Part shown: one piece after another, positions 42,195-54,446 of the stretch
Layout: every line of letters begins with the position of its first letter
How positions within the stretch are numbered: position 1 is the first letter of the stretch
Assembly (NCBI RefSeq): GCF_030272615.1
Contig: NC_081413.1
Location: forward strand, 162,376,849 to 162,440,848
Direction: 5' to 3'
DNA: 64,000 bases
Source of the DNA: Cryptomeria japonica
Taxonomy: Eukaryota; Streptophyta; Pinopsida; Cupressales; Cupressaceae
Program-made: the position numbers and the translations under genes
Notes under the pieces: generated by a model
What the model saw: the letters and a program-made list of their open reading frames with translations, nothing else
What the model was told of the DNA's origin: nothing
The model's database searches: none

Positions 42195-44642
42195 CTATCT
42201 TTTCCTGTTTTGATAAAGAAGCAGCAAAATGAATGACCTTAGGGTTGCAGGTGTACCCAAATTGATTTCTTCGGTCATTTCCACAAGCAATGTTGATTTA
42301 TCCTGACTTGATAGGGGTATGTCCACTCTTCCACCTTTGGGTGCCTTAGAGAGGTTTTCACCTATAGGTACATCTTTTATTTTTACTTTTGTATGATCAG
42401 AGAGTGCCTTACGGTTTTCACTCAAAGACCTATTCTTTTGACTTTGTATTTTTTCTTTTCTGTTTTCATTTTGATCACTGGAAGATGGAGTTGACTCCCT
42501 AAAATATGCTGTGGAATCCAGATCAATAGCAAATCCTTCCTTATGATCACCCTGTGGTATGCCTTCCTGTAGTCCAAGGAATTTTGCAATTGCTTCGTCA
42601 TTTTGAAAACAATCCAATGTGACTGGTTCTTGTTGGTCATGTTGGATAAGCTAGGGATAGATGAGGGGCATGTCATCATCGGTTTTAAGGAGAGAGAGGG
42701 CCGATATGGTAAAGATGTAAACATCTGTGGTATCACTGTCTGAACTGCTTGAATCTGATTTGGAGCTTGAGTCCCAGAATGACTCTATCCAAGCATTAGG
42801 ACATGTCTTTGGAGGGGGAGTTATTTCATGTTTGTCTTCCATGGGCAAATCATCAGGGTCAAGGAAAACATTGTCAAGGGCATAAGAGCTAGAAGAAAAA
42901 GAACTCCACTCCCATTCATTGGAGTCAATTTCGGGTCGGGTATCCTCAGGTGTTGTTTCATCATCAGAGTCATGCCCCTTTTTACACATGGTCATTTTGG
43001 TAGACGAAGGTCCAATTCACAAGGGTACAAAACCTAACCCTAAAGTTGGAGGTCACATCTTGGGTATAATAGGTTCTAGCTTTCCTTTCTTGTCAAGACC
43101 TAAGCCACTGCAGCCGTCATATCCTTTCTTCTGCAGCATAGTAAATCCTTTGCCGTATCGCTCCACCGACAACCTTACAGGTGGGGTCTCAGTTGGATCC
43201 TTATAAAGCCAATCTATGACATCATCATCTAAATTTTCTTTGTCAAGTTCGCCCCATCTTGTAAATGTAGTGGGGGGCTGATACTGAATGACCATTTTAG
43301 GTTCCTTTTGCAACAAATGTGGCTTGCCATGTGATTTTGGAGATATCGGTAAATTCCCAATAAGGAATGTTTGAGCCATTGAATACTCTCCACATCCTTG
43401 GTCCTATATCTTCAATTTTCCTTTGACAGCATCTAACAATTCATTAGGATCCACATAACTATGTGATTTGGCCTCTCTATTGACTGGGACTTGCTGCTGC
43501 GAAGAATCCTTTAGGGTAGCACAAAATTGAAATGGATTAGGATCTCCTGGAATTGTTATCTCAGTTCCATCGTAAGGATATTTTAAACATTGATGATAAG
43601 TGGATGGAACTGCTTTCATTGCGTGGATCCACGGATGACCAAGAATCATATTGTAAGGGAGATCAAGGTCTAGGACCTACAGGAAAGTGTTTTCTGTCAC
43701 TGGACCAACTCTGATAGGCAATGTAATTATCCCTTTAGATGGGCGCTCAACATCATCATATGCTTTGATTGTTATTCTTCTGGAAGAATCAATATCCTTT
43801 TCTGTATAACCAAGACCAATGACCACTCGCAAGGTACAGATGTTAAGACCAGCTCCGCCATCTATCAAGACTTGTCAGATTTTGCAATTATGGACAAAGA
43901 CTTCAAGATGTAAAGGATCATTATGAGGGAGCTTATCAGGTGAAATATCATTATCAGAAAATGCAACGTGTTGGGAAACAGCTAGATGTCCTATTCGGGC
44001 TTGAAACTGGTCAACATCAATGTCTATCGGGATAGTAGACTCAATTAAAGCTTTATCTAAGACTGTGCGATGCATGGGGGACATTTTCAACAACTCAAGG
44101 ATCGATATTTGTGCAGGTGTCTTTCCCAGATGATCCAGGAGATTATATTGACTTGCAGGAGTTGGTTTGGGAGGAACTGCAGGAGCTCCTTTTAGGACTA
44201 TTTTGGATTGACGAGTGGTGACCACGCAAGAAGGATCTTGTTCCTTTATTCTTATGGTGGAAACATACTCATTTGATGCTCGAAAACAATTGATGACATT
44301 TTTATAACCAGTATTTGCATAATTTGTTGTTTGGGTAGAGTTTGAAGAAGATGCTTTACCCTTGTCATGATCAAGCAAAGGAGTTTTGAAAATTGTATGA
44401 TCAGTGTTAGAGGTCACATTGGGTGGATCTACCTCAATTACTCCTTGCTCTAACAAGTCTTGAATCATATGTTTCAATTGAAAACATGATGTAGTTTTAT
44501 GCCCTTTTGACCGATGGTATTCACAATAGGCATTATCATTCCACCAATGTGGCTTTACCAATGGTTCTGCCTTGATATCTGGTAACTTGATAAATTTTGC
44601 TTGTATTAATTGTTTCATTACTGACTCAATAGGCTCTCCCAA
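42195..44642 (-). pseudogene. pol: Tat protease, linker and G-patch remnant
   Basis: From 44642: CEYHRSKGHKTTSCF (a C-x2-H type knuckle), the conserved GKTPAQISILELLKMSP, then the retropepsin core VLIDGGAGLNIC (about 43860) and GIITLPIRVGPV, MILGHPWIHAMKAVPSTYH (43649 on). The G-patch is YGKGFTMLQKKGYDGCSG (about 43160-43090). A Ser/Asp-rich linker runs to 42195. The same order of blocks occurs in the intact LARD ORF at 15104-18220. Stops after NCKI (TGA) and NTFL (TAG) break the frame. Confidence 0.88.
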
Positions 44643-47047
44643 TGGTGTAAATTGTCGAGGAGGCCCATCCCTTGATCAGAAAGGTCTTTGTTGCTAGTTT
44701 TGTTGCTGACCTTGTTGTTGAGTGTATTGTTGAGTATATTGTTGAGGATGTTGTTGAGTAACATTGCTCGCTGGTGTTTGATTTTGTTCCATAGTTGACA
44801 TATTAGGAGCACTCAATTTCTTTATTGTGAATGGGGGTTGATTTGCATTCACCACTCTTGCGTCAAGAACTCCATCATTAGTGACATTCTTGTTTTTGTA
44901 CCAAAATCTATTTCGGTCCCCAGAATTGTTTGTGTTGTCACTGTCTTTGTTGAGCTTAATGATTCCTTTAGCTACAAGAGCAGTTTCAATGTTCATCCCT
45001 TTCTTAATGAGTTTCTCAATAGTAGTAGGACTTTTCAATTTGAGTTCATACATCATTTCTGGGACCAAATTTTGGATAAACAAGTTCACTTGTTGTTCTT
45101 CAGGTATATCTAGGGAAGAACGACTATACAAGCTTCGGCATCATTGCAAGAAAGTCACTAATGGTTCACCTTGCTTTTGGTTGGTGTTGCATAAATCTAA
45201 CATGGTCACGTCACTGTCGATGTTGAATGCGAAGTGAGAGATAAACTTTTGAGCCAGTTCTGACCAAGTCTTTATGTTTCTTGGCAGATGCGAATACCAA
45301 TCCATGGCTTGTCCCATGAGACTTCGTGCAAATAAGTGCATTAAATATATTTCCTCATAACTCACTTCAGTACATGCTGCGAAAAATGCTCAAATATGAT
45401 CTTTTGGATTGCCATTCCCTTTATATTTTTCAAAATTAAGTGCCTCAAAATGTTTAGGGAAGGGAGGCATGTATAAGCTCTTTTCAAATGGATTAGGACA
45501 TAAATCTTGATCTGTGTACAACTTCTTTGTTCCTTTAGTTTCTAATGCGTCAACTTGTCATTGCAACTTCTCAAGCTGTTGTGCAATTGTATCAGATTTT
45601 GGAGGTCCATCATTAATCCTGATGGGTACTCTTTGTCGGTACATCATGTTTCTAATTGGTTGTTGATGCTCTGAAATTGCCATCTTTGGTGTCTCCGGCA
45701 TATAATGTTCTTGGTAGACCTCTTGTTGTTGTGGTTGTGCCATGCCTTGATATTGACCTTGTTGCTGTGCTTCTTGTGGTTGAATTATCATTTGTAGTCT
45801 AGGTTGATATTGCAATTGAGGGTGTTGTTGATATTGCATAGATGTCAATTGTGGTTGTGAAGTATGATAGCTTGTTTGTCTTGGCACATATTGGGGCACA
45901 TGTTGTTGTTGATGCTACTGAATCAGAATTTGCTGACTTTGTGCCAATTGTTGTCACGGTGTAAATCCCATCATTTGCAAAAAACTTTGTTTGGGTGGTT
46001 TTTGTTGTTTCTCCTTAAGATGGGGTATGGCACTTGCATTAACTTGCTGTGTTGTTTGTCCAATCCATTGTGGTGGTTGCAAGTTTGCATTAACTTTCAA
46101 TGGTGCAGAGGGTGCTGCAACTTGTTGTCAAATGCGATATTGTTGTTGTTGTACATTGTTTGTTTGCACATTCAATTGTACCTTTTGTGTATTACTCAAT
46201 TGCTGCAACATTTGTTGTTGGTGCAAACCACTATCTGTAGCCCTTTGTGTCACCATTATCGAAGGATCTATCACAATAGTCTGCATGGCAGGTACTTGAG
46301 TGTTTGGCAAGTATATTGAACTTAGCGGAACATAAGAACTTTGTTGCATTGTGGAATTGTTTTGGACATTGGTGAGATCAAGCATTCCAGTCGTGAAGCT
46401 TTCTTGCATCTTAGATTTTGATCCAATTTTATGCATATGAGGAACCACTTCTTGTTGAGGGACAACTGTCAATATTTGTACGGTCCTTGTTTGATCTTGT
46501 GTTACAGGTGTTGTGTTAAATAATGGATTATTTATTGTCTCAAATGGTGACTTTTGAGGAATAGTCACTGTCAATGCCTTTGAAGCACATTTACTCATCA
46601 AGGTAGGTTGAGTCTCTTGTTGCACATGTTCTTCATTTGGATGCGGAGAGAAACTTAACAGCTCACCACCTTCTTGTTTTTTCACATTGATTTTCTCACT
46701 TGAGGAGGTTACATTACTCATCATGTCAAGATATTTCTGTAGGAACATCTTAAAGACCTTGTTTAAGAATTTATCCATCTTTTTTGTCAATTTTGGATCT
46801 TGAAGGAACATATCAACATCATCGGAAGCATCAAAATCTGATGAAGAATCTGGTAAAACATTTGGATTTGTCTCCTGTTGAATGCCTTGATTTGAACCAA
46901 ATCCTTGCAAAAGAGTTTGTTCCTCACGTAATGTTTGAATTTCATGTTGTAGGTTTGGTTGATTCCAATCGAAAGGTAAACCCAAAAATAAAACTTGTTA
47001 GTAGTTTCATCTTTGTCTTTGCCATGCATAATGCCAAGATGCTGCAT
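44643..47047 (-). pseudogene. gag: Tat gag remnant with Gln-rich N-terminal region
   Basis: The start is unresolved: the long open stretch from 46985 begins with TTG, and the nearest ATGs (47010 and 47047) are out of frame, so a frameshift is likely. The N-terminal 450 residues are very Gln-rich. The conserved gag domain (about 45460-44900) reads LARSLMGQAMDWYSHLP, then TWSELAQKFISHF and EEQVNLFIQNLVPEM. It is followed by a second Gln run (QQYTQQYTQQQGQQQN). Stops (TGA, TAG) are scattered, several at sites where CGA or CAG is expected. Confidence 0.88.
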
Positions 47048-47149
47048 AAAGAATTAGTACCATAAACCCAAAAAGCAGAAACAAAATGCAAAACAAATCA
47101 ATTTGCAAGTAACAAAAACTGCTTTTTTTTACCTCTGTTTCTGGCCTTA

Positions 47150-47312
47150 CACAGGCGCATAAGTCTTCACACAGGCGTAGAATGATGCAACACAAGCGCA
47201 GAATGATGCAACATAGGCACAGATCCCTTTGACACAGGCGTAGAATTCTTTGAAATAGGCACAAAATGCTTGACACAAGCACAAATTGCTCCTACACAGG
47301 CACAGAAGTGCC
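47150..47312. repeat. Leader minisatellite of the Tat element
   Basis: Eight imperfect tandem units of about 21 bp with core ACACAGGCGCAGAATG (variants acacaagcgcag, acataggcacag, aaataggcacaa). They lie between PBS and gag in the 5' leader of the minus-strand transcript. Confidence 0.9.
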
Positions 47313-47396
47313 CAAAAAGGCCTGCATTACCCTGTTTCTTGGGTTTTTTACCTGCAAATCATCTCAAAAGCACTCAAAATCATGATTAGGGGGTTA

Positions 47397-47416
47397 GATT
47401 CATGTTGGGTTCACCA
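47397..47416 (-). promoter_or_regulatory. Tat primer-binding site
   Basis: The minus strand reads TGGTGAACCCAACATGAATC, 5 nt inside the LTR. It differs from the LARD PBS at one base. Confidence 0.85.
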
Positions 47417-47421
47417 ATTAA

Positions 47422-48925
47422 TGTAGCTAGGAAATCGGGAAATCATAAAAGAAATATAAATATTAATCTAGCTCAATCACGAAAGCTCAAATGCAATGAT
47501 CAATCCTAAAAACACTCAATGAAAACATGAAAACAAGACATCAATTCAAGATTGAAAACTAAGCAAACCAAATGTAGATTTGGATGTCTTCTTCATGTGG
47601 CTCCATTATACTTCTTTCTCCTTCAAATAGATTTGTTTGTGGCTCTCACCTACTAGTGCATAAGCATGATGTGAAAGCAAGTAGACAAGATTGTAGCACA
47701 AGAATACTCGAAGTGTGATTGATTCGACCAGGTAGTAGTCTTGATTGAAGAAATTCATCCAATTTATAGACAAATTGGAGAAAAGATCAGATTAGCATGA
47801 AAGTGATTCGAATGGAAATTCAAACCAAGAATAGCAAAATTATGACATGTGTATGACAAATTGCTATGCAAGGATTTATGACGATTTATGACAATTTATG
47901 ACAAATTGCTATGCAAGGATTTATGACAAGATTTTGAAATAGAAATAGACATTTAGGAGTTTAGGAGAAATTAGAAAATTAAGTTGGAAATAATGACTTG
48001 GAAATTAGGAAATTGATACAAATTAGGTAAATTAATTAATAATTTTTCATTCATTAATTAATTTACAAAAATAGGAGGAATTAATTAGCCAATTAAATAA
48101 ACATTTAATTGTGACAAGAAGACTTAGGATAGATAAATAAATCATTTATCCTAAAGAGAAAATGGAGAGAAAATGGCAAACAAGGTTAAATGAATAAATC
48201 ATAAAACCCTAGAAGATAAATTAGAAATGCAAGGACGACAATTAGGTCTTGATGTAAAATTGATTTGATGTCGATTCGATCATAATTTTGAATTGATAAA
48301 TGATTTGATACTGATAAGTGATTTGATTGACAAATGCGCCAATTGACGAGGAACAATGACTAATTGATCCAAATTGACATGATTGAGAAAGATGACGATC
48401 GATGACAAATCGATAGCAAAATGACAAAATCGACAAGAGGACAAGAATCGATGACAAAATAGATTGCAAAACGACAAGATTGAAAATGTCAACGATCAAT
48501 GACAAATTGATCACAAGACAATGAGATTGATGACAAATTGATCAAAGGACAAGGATCGATGATAAGATAATAAGATTGAAAATGACAACGATCGATGACA
48601 AATCGATCGCATGATGACAAGATTGATAAGAGGACAAAACCCTAATTAGGATTGACAATGTCCAAAATGATGAGAAATGAGCATGCACATTGAGGCGATA
48701 GGATAAGATCGACCAAAATCATGACTGAAGATTATTGTTGACAAGACCAAATTCGAGAGCTAGATAAATGAAGAATGCAGAAGAAGGACTTGATGCTCGC
48801 AAATGATAAAGATCAAGTGCGAATCATAGGAGAAATGTTAATGCAATGCAAGAACCCTAAAATAAGGCAATGCGCAAATGTTAAAGTACGATTCCACAAG
48901 CATTGACCATTTTTAGGTGTCTACA
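47422..48925 (-). repeat. Tat 5' LTR (1504 bp)
   Basis: It matches 33529-34988 but is 44 bp longer, largely from a local duplication around 47881-47928 (acaaattgctatgcaaggat repeated). The target duplication GAACC follows at 48926-48930. Confidence 0.93.
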
Positions 48926-49160
48926 GAACCATCTTGCATTAATTTGTATCAGAGAAAAAATATCTTGAGTGTGTAGATAGATCGCCGAAGGAGGCAATCT
49001 ACACCAAGGGCTTACTAAAATGTTTGTGATTTTGCGCTGCTGAGTTGTTTGGTTACATGTTAATCCATTAAGGTTGTAGTAAGTAAGAAGTTTATGTAGG
49101 TGTGTGGGATAGACATGTAAGAGGTTTGTGATACTATCTCCAACAAGATGAAGTTGGGTA

Positions 49161-49191
<31 letters not shown>

Positions 49192-50450
49192 CCACTGAGG
49201 GAGGGTGGTAGTGCATCTTCCATGATCTTGGATGGGTAGATGGCAGTATGTTGGTGATTGTGTGAGAAAGTAGCCGAAGGAGTGATGGATATTTGAAACC
49301 TTCGATTTTGCAACTGTGAGAGAGTTGTTATTATGCCATTGATGGGAGTAGTTGAAAGGACAACCTTGTGTCCTTGTGAAGATGAAGTTGTGAACCTGTT
49401 GAAAGAGGCAAAGACAAAGGCATGAAGACTAGACAAGACTAAATGCAAGAAGACAAAGACAAGGTTAGGTAGATGAATATTTGTGAAGGATGAAGAAACA
49501 ATATAGAGGTACGTGATGATTAATAGCCCATGTGCAAGAGCACATAATGTTTTATCTCCTAGGGAGTTTGATGCAAGAGCATCACAATGATATTGAATTA
49601 GTCAGAAGTCGATTAGTCAAAAGTTGAATAGTCAGAAGTCGAACGGTCAGGAAGATGAGCAGCATCGGAACCAAGGATATAACAAGGAAAGAAGATTCAT
49701 TCGAGAGGGGGATTTTTGTCAATTTAGTGTGTGAATGCAGCGAAATGAGGGAGGTCGTCAAGCCACTCCATAGAAGCTGAATATGTGTTTGAACAGTTTG
49801 TTATTTGTAAATATCAAATATTGAATGCAACTTCCATCATATTTTCTATATTAATAAAGTTAATTCTTTGGTATTCACATGTTTTTGTGTTGGTTATTAT
49901 TGACTACTGAACTCATGTAGTGGGTCCTTAACACACTTTGTTATCAATTTATGTTATTCTTCTATTTTGTTCCTATCACACAAGAAGTTTGTAGGTGTTG
50001 TTTGGCTTCCTAAACTTCATATCATTATTGTCTGGGAATATAGTATGTATTTGGGTTTTAGCTTAAGCCTACTACGTCAAGAGATTAGTCCAATAAAGTG
50101 TCATTGTTGTAAACACTCGACAAAGTTGTCATCGGAATAGCTAACCCGATGATGTGTCATTAGGATAATTTGTTCCATCGGGATTGCAAAATATTGTTCA
50201 TTTGACCTCACATGGCTATCCCGATAGATCGTCTAATGTCTTGTTCGACATAAGCTATATCGAAATCAGTGTCATCAGGATAGGTTGTTCTATCAGGATT
50301 AGCAAAAATTGTTGTTCCACCTTTATGAGTCATTTTGATGGTGATCAAGAAGACATGTTCGAAATTAATATTTCAATACTCGTATCTGACGGTGATTTAG
50401 CAGATCGGTATCGTTATTGAGATATCGATGTCCAAATATGGTTTATGTAT

Positions 50451-51647
50451 ACATTTCTAAATGGAATACTAGAAGAAGAAGTATACATTGAGTAGCTAGA
50501 TGGTTATGCTTTGATTGATGAAAAAGATATGGTATGTAAATTGTACAAGGAACTATATGGTTTGAAGAAAACATCAAGAGCATGGTATGAGAGGCTTCAT
50601 TCACACCTAATGAAGATAGGCTTTCAGAGAACTAGTGAAGAGAACAATATATATCTCAAATATGAAATAGATAAGATACTGGCTAGTGAAGTGTTTGTGG
50701 ATGATATCATATTTGGAGGCAATGATGATATGAGCATTGACTTTGCAAATGAAATGAAAAATGAATTTGAAATGTCATTAGTGGGAGAGATAAAATTATT
50801 CATAGGTTTGAAAATACAACAAATGAAGAGTGGTATTTTTATCACACAATCTAAGTATGTGAAAGAGGTATTACAAACATTTGGAATGAGTGACTATAAA
50901 CTAGTTGGGAAACCAATGGTTACAGGTTGTAAATTGTCTAAAGAGGATGAAGCCACATCTATTGATGAAAACCAATATAGGTCAATGATAGGGAAATTGC
51001 ATTATGTTGTTCATAGCAGACCGAATATAGCTCATGCATTTGGTCTAGTTACCAGATTTAAGAAGAATCCAAAGGAAACACATTTGATAGAAACCAAGAG
51101 GATAGTCAAATATTTGAGAGGTACTATTGACTATGGTTTATGGTATCCATATGCAGGTAACTTTGATTTGAAGGTGTATACTGATGCATACTAGATAAGT
51201 AATATTGATGATAGGAAGAGCACAACCGGTGGTGCATTCTTTCTTGGTGGAAGGGTTGTTTCATGGAGTAGCAAGAAGAAGAGTTGTACATCATAGTCCA
51301 CTACTGAAGCTGAGTATGTTGCAACATATATGAACTGTACCCAAGCTATCTAGATAAAACACATTCTAGAAGGATTCAAGATGAAGATTACACATCCAGT
51401 AAGGATTTTATGTGATAATACCAATGCAATTAGTATTTTAGAGAACCCTATTTTGCATGCTAGAACCAAGCATATTAAGTTAAAATATCATTTCTTGAGA
51501 GAAAAAGTGCAGAGTGAAGATGTGTTATTGGATCATGTTTCTACGAAGGAGCAGCTTGTAGATATCTTTACTAAACCTCTATGTAAGACTACTTTCGAGT
51601 ATCTTAGAGGTCAGTTAGGGGTTGTATCCCTACATGAGGTCAATTGA
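50451..51647 (+). pseudogene. pol: Copia-B RT/RNase H remnant, second copy
   Basis: This partial pol copy starts inside RT (TFLNGILEEEVYIE equivalent). Motifs are [51 protein letters not shown] and, in RNase H, QLVDIFTKPL with the intact end YLRGQLGVVSLHEVN at 51647. It is less broken at its 3' end than the first copy. Stops at TDAY-stop-ISN, CTS-stop-STTE and AI-stop-IKHI are shared or fit TGG/CAG changes. It is only a fragment; no gag or integrase precedes it. Confidence 0.92.
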
Positions 51648-52010
51648 GCATGATGTGGAGTACATCATTCCTGAAGCTGCTTGCAGAATTTTATAGGAGG
51701 ATTGGTGTAGAGTGGAGTTATTCCACAGGGGAGACATCAAGTGCAGGTTGATGATGCTTAACAGTTAAGTTTGACATTGCATGTTTTACTTTCACTTTGG
51801 CATTGTTGTCAAAGGGGGAGAAGAATTATAAGACTATCAAAAGAATTGTATGATTGACAGAGAGAAGATCTATAGCTAGTTACTAGTTGAAGACATGGAG
51901 ACTCAGTTGAAGGAGAATACATGGTAAAATGTAAACCTAGATTCCTATTCACAATCATAGCAATCAAGGGTATTGATACTCGTATTGCCATCAATGCCAA
52001 AGGGGGAGAT
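51648..52010 (+). other. Copia-B 3' interior and PPT, second copy
   Basis: Non-coding. It ends ATCAATGCCAAAGGGGGAGA just before the LTR, with the PPT at 51999-52009. Confidence 0.88.
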
Positions 52011-53413
52011 TGTTAGCATTTGCATGGATATTGCATTAAATGTTTTGTTGTCATTGATGTCAATTAACCGATAATGATATTGTAATAATATTATTTTGTA
52101 ACCGATAAGTGAGCTTGTGAAGCAAATCGGTATTACTAGAGAAGAAGTGAGATCAACTGGTAAACCCTACCTATTGATATTATGAACCCTAGCTGATGGA
52201 GCTTGGTGAATTGGTTGTATTGGTTTATGATCAAATGATGAGCGTTAATGATTATGGCACGTATGCATGTTGTATGAGAAGAGTTTCAAATAGTTTTTGG
52301 CGCATAGCGATAACTGTTTTTGTCTTGGGAATGAGCAAGTTCATTGCATATAATAGAAACTGCATGATGAGTTATAGTGTTCGATGAAGCGGTGATCAAG
52401 GAGTGGTCAAGGATATCTTGAATGATGTGCAGTGATTTTTATGTAATCCAACGGTCATACTTGAACTGATTTGTTTGTAATCTCTATGAGATGTTTAGGT
52501 TTGTGATGTGTTACCAACCTATTGTTTTGTTTATAAGGTCGTTGAGTTGTTTTGTTGAAGTCTTGGCAATTTGTAGTTGAGAGTAAGAGAGTGTAGTTGT
52601 CAAACTAGATGATGTATCTACAGTATGTGTAAAGGTAGATAGGAGCATGAAAAGGATTTGAACAAGCAAGTGTAGTGCTATTCAAACAGATCAGCAAACC
52701 CTTTTTGTTTTTAACAATTTCAGCAGTCAAATCCCTTAACCGGCTAAGCTCTCACAAGATTAGTGTTATTCAAATCCTCTAACTAGGTGATCCATTAGCT
52801 TGGATTCCAAATGCTCTATCAAGGTTACTCCTAACAGGGTATTTCTTCTAATAGGGCATTATAGTCAATCCCTTAACCGGGTGGTCCCTAACAAGATTTG
52901 TTCTTAACAAGACTTATTGTAAAGCTTTAACAGGCTTGGCTCCTAACAGGGCAAACTTCAAAAGAGTTTAGAACACTTGTGGGTATTCATCCCCATCGTG
53001 GTTTTTCCCATTGGGGTTTCCATGTCAAAAATATCGTGTCAAGTGGTGAATGCTTTTGTGGTTATGTTTATTATGGTTGAATTGCTTAACTGCTAAATCC
53101 ATTTTGATATGTTATGTTAACCAACAACAATCTAAAATATGTTTTAACTACTGTTAGAAAAGTATTTAAATTATTTAGTTAAAAGGTTTTGAGAGTTTCA
53201 AAGATGTTTTATTGTTAGTCTGTTATAATAGTCAACTAGTTTAGCTTGTCAGTAATATTGCATTTGAAGTTCAGTGTTTGAACCAGTCAGTTCTAAGTTT
53301 TCTTTGAGAGGTTGTTTTTGTTTGGTGAAAAGTTTATGTCATTTTTCTATCTACTGATTCACCCCCTGACTCTTAGTAGTTGACCAGATCCTTTTTCTTT
53401 CATCATACCATCA
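52011..53413 (+). repeat. Copia-B 3' LTR, second copy (1403 bp)
   Basis: Intact TGTTAGCATTTGC...CATACCATCA termini. TTTCC (53414-53418) follows, as in the first copy. Confidence 0.95.
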
Positions 53414-54446
53414 TTTCCTTCTTAGATTCCTGGCTCATTTTTTATTTCTCTTGGTCATCACCCAGGTGAGATTCTGCTCCTAAGGCCAAGTTCATGATAC
53501 TAATTTTCCTGATCCCAACTTCTCTTGCATCTTGTAGCCCATAGACCTTATCCCAAGAAAGTAATGAATGTTTTTGGATCTCATGTGGCCCACTCCAAAA
53601 TAATTTGCTTATGATTTGATTTAGACTATCTTCAATCATAGCTAGCAGTTTCAGATATGAAATTGAGTAGATAGGGATTACAAAAAGAATGGCTTTGACC
53701 ATCAAAAGCCTTCCTGCTAAAGTGAGCCATTTTCCTTCCAAAGCTCCACTTTTTTATTATAGTTTTCTAGAAGCTTGTCCTAGTAACACATTTTATTGAT
53801 TCCCCCAAATAAAAGCAGTCCCAAGAATCTAACTAGGAGGTTTGCCTCTCTTAATTCCAAAATCTGAGCAACATCTCTCAGTAGACTCAGTTGCACATTG
53901 GGGAAGAAGACATCTGATTTCCTCCAATTTATGGCTTGCTCTAAGGGCCTGGTATAATTGTCCAGCATGATCTGATACCCCTGGATTCTCCCCTTGATTC
54001 TTCTCCAAATAAAAGTGTCATTAGAAAATTGTTGATGAGTGACTGGTTCTACTCCCAGAGTGATCTCTAGTCCAATCCATTACTCATCTAACCTATTCTT
54101 TGTAATGCTTCTTCCTAGAGCCTTTGCCATGATGATGAAGAAAAATTGAGAAAGGGGGTTTCCTTTCCCTAGCCCTCTAGCTATATTTAAAAAGCCATCA
54201 GCCACTCCATTTACTAATATTGAAAATTTTGGTGTCTCAATACATCCTCGAACCCACTCAACCTATGATTTTTCAAACCCAAAATTGACTAGAACATCCA
54301 ACATGAAGCTTCTATCCACCAATTCATAAACCTTTAGAATGTCTAGCTTAATTATCATGCTAGGCTTCCTTAGTTTCCTAGTTGTATGGACTACTTCGTG
54401 GGCCATGATGATGCCTTCAACTATAGATCTCTCTAAAGAAAACTAA
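53414..54446 (-). pseudogene. LINE ORF2 middle part, second copy (RT)
   Basis: It is homologous to 30118-32640 without LTR-D. Minus strand: RSIVEG-IIMAHEV, IIKLDILKVYELVDRSFM, GLGKGNPLSQFFFIIMAKAL, VTHQQFSNDTFIW (catalytic Asp lost) and SWDKVYGLQDAREVGIRK. Both copies share the dead active site, so it was lost before the duplication. Confidence 0.88.

Larger units (their letters stand above)
33529..48925 (-). mobile_element. Tat-type Ty3/gypsy element, 15.4 kb, inactivated, with antisense extra ORF
   Basis: The LTRs are 33529-34988 (3') and 47422-48925 (5'), and the target duplication GAACC lies at 33524-33528 and 48926-48930 inside TRIM-1. Minus-strand order: 5' LTR, PBS (47397-47416), leader with a minisatellite, gag, protease, G-patch, RT, RNase H, a second RNase H, integrase, a long spacer, an antisense plant-mobile-domain frame (35950-37345, plus strand), PPT and 3' LTR. 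The additional RNase H between RT/RNase H and integrase is the established hallmark of the plant Tat lineage. More than a dozen in-frame stops make it non-functional. Confidence 0.93.
27154..50450 (+). repeat. First copy of a tandem duplication (about 6.4 kb before later insertions)
   Basis: The order is Copia-B RT/RNase H, Copia-B 3' LTR, LINE segment and TRIM. It repeats at 50451-56866 in the same order and orientation. Removing the Tat element with one target duplication (15,402 bp) and the LTR-D insertion (about 1.49 kb) leaves about 6.4 kb against 6,416 bp for the second copy. In a 120-base sample (27541-27660 against 50837 on) I count 6 differences. Confidence 0.88.
32644..50450 (+). 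mobile_element. TRIM-1: small non-coding LTR element, split by the Tat element
   Basis: The left LTR is 32644-33528 plus 48931-48938 (about 893 bp), the interior 48939-49571 (about 630 bp) and the right LTR 49572-50450, cut by the duplication junction. The LTR begins TGCAGGAGCATC and ends CATCTTGCA. A weak PBS (aatttgtatcagaga) follows at 48941-48955, and gggagtttga precedes the right LTR. The interior has no coding capacity; it contains a (GA)n run near 49167-49190 and a near-perfect hairpin after the PBS (gatcgcc...ggcaatc, about 48982). The sister copy is at 54447-56889. Confidence 0.85.

Noticed and set aside
45864-46319. Cys/Leu-rich plus-strand frames over the Tat gag
   Set aside because: Complement of Gln-rich gag codons (CAA/CAG read as TTG/CTG); not a cysteine-rich peptide gene.
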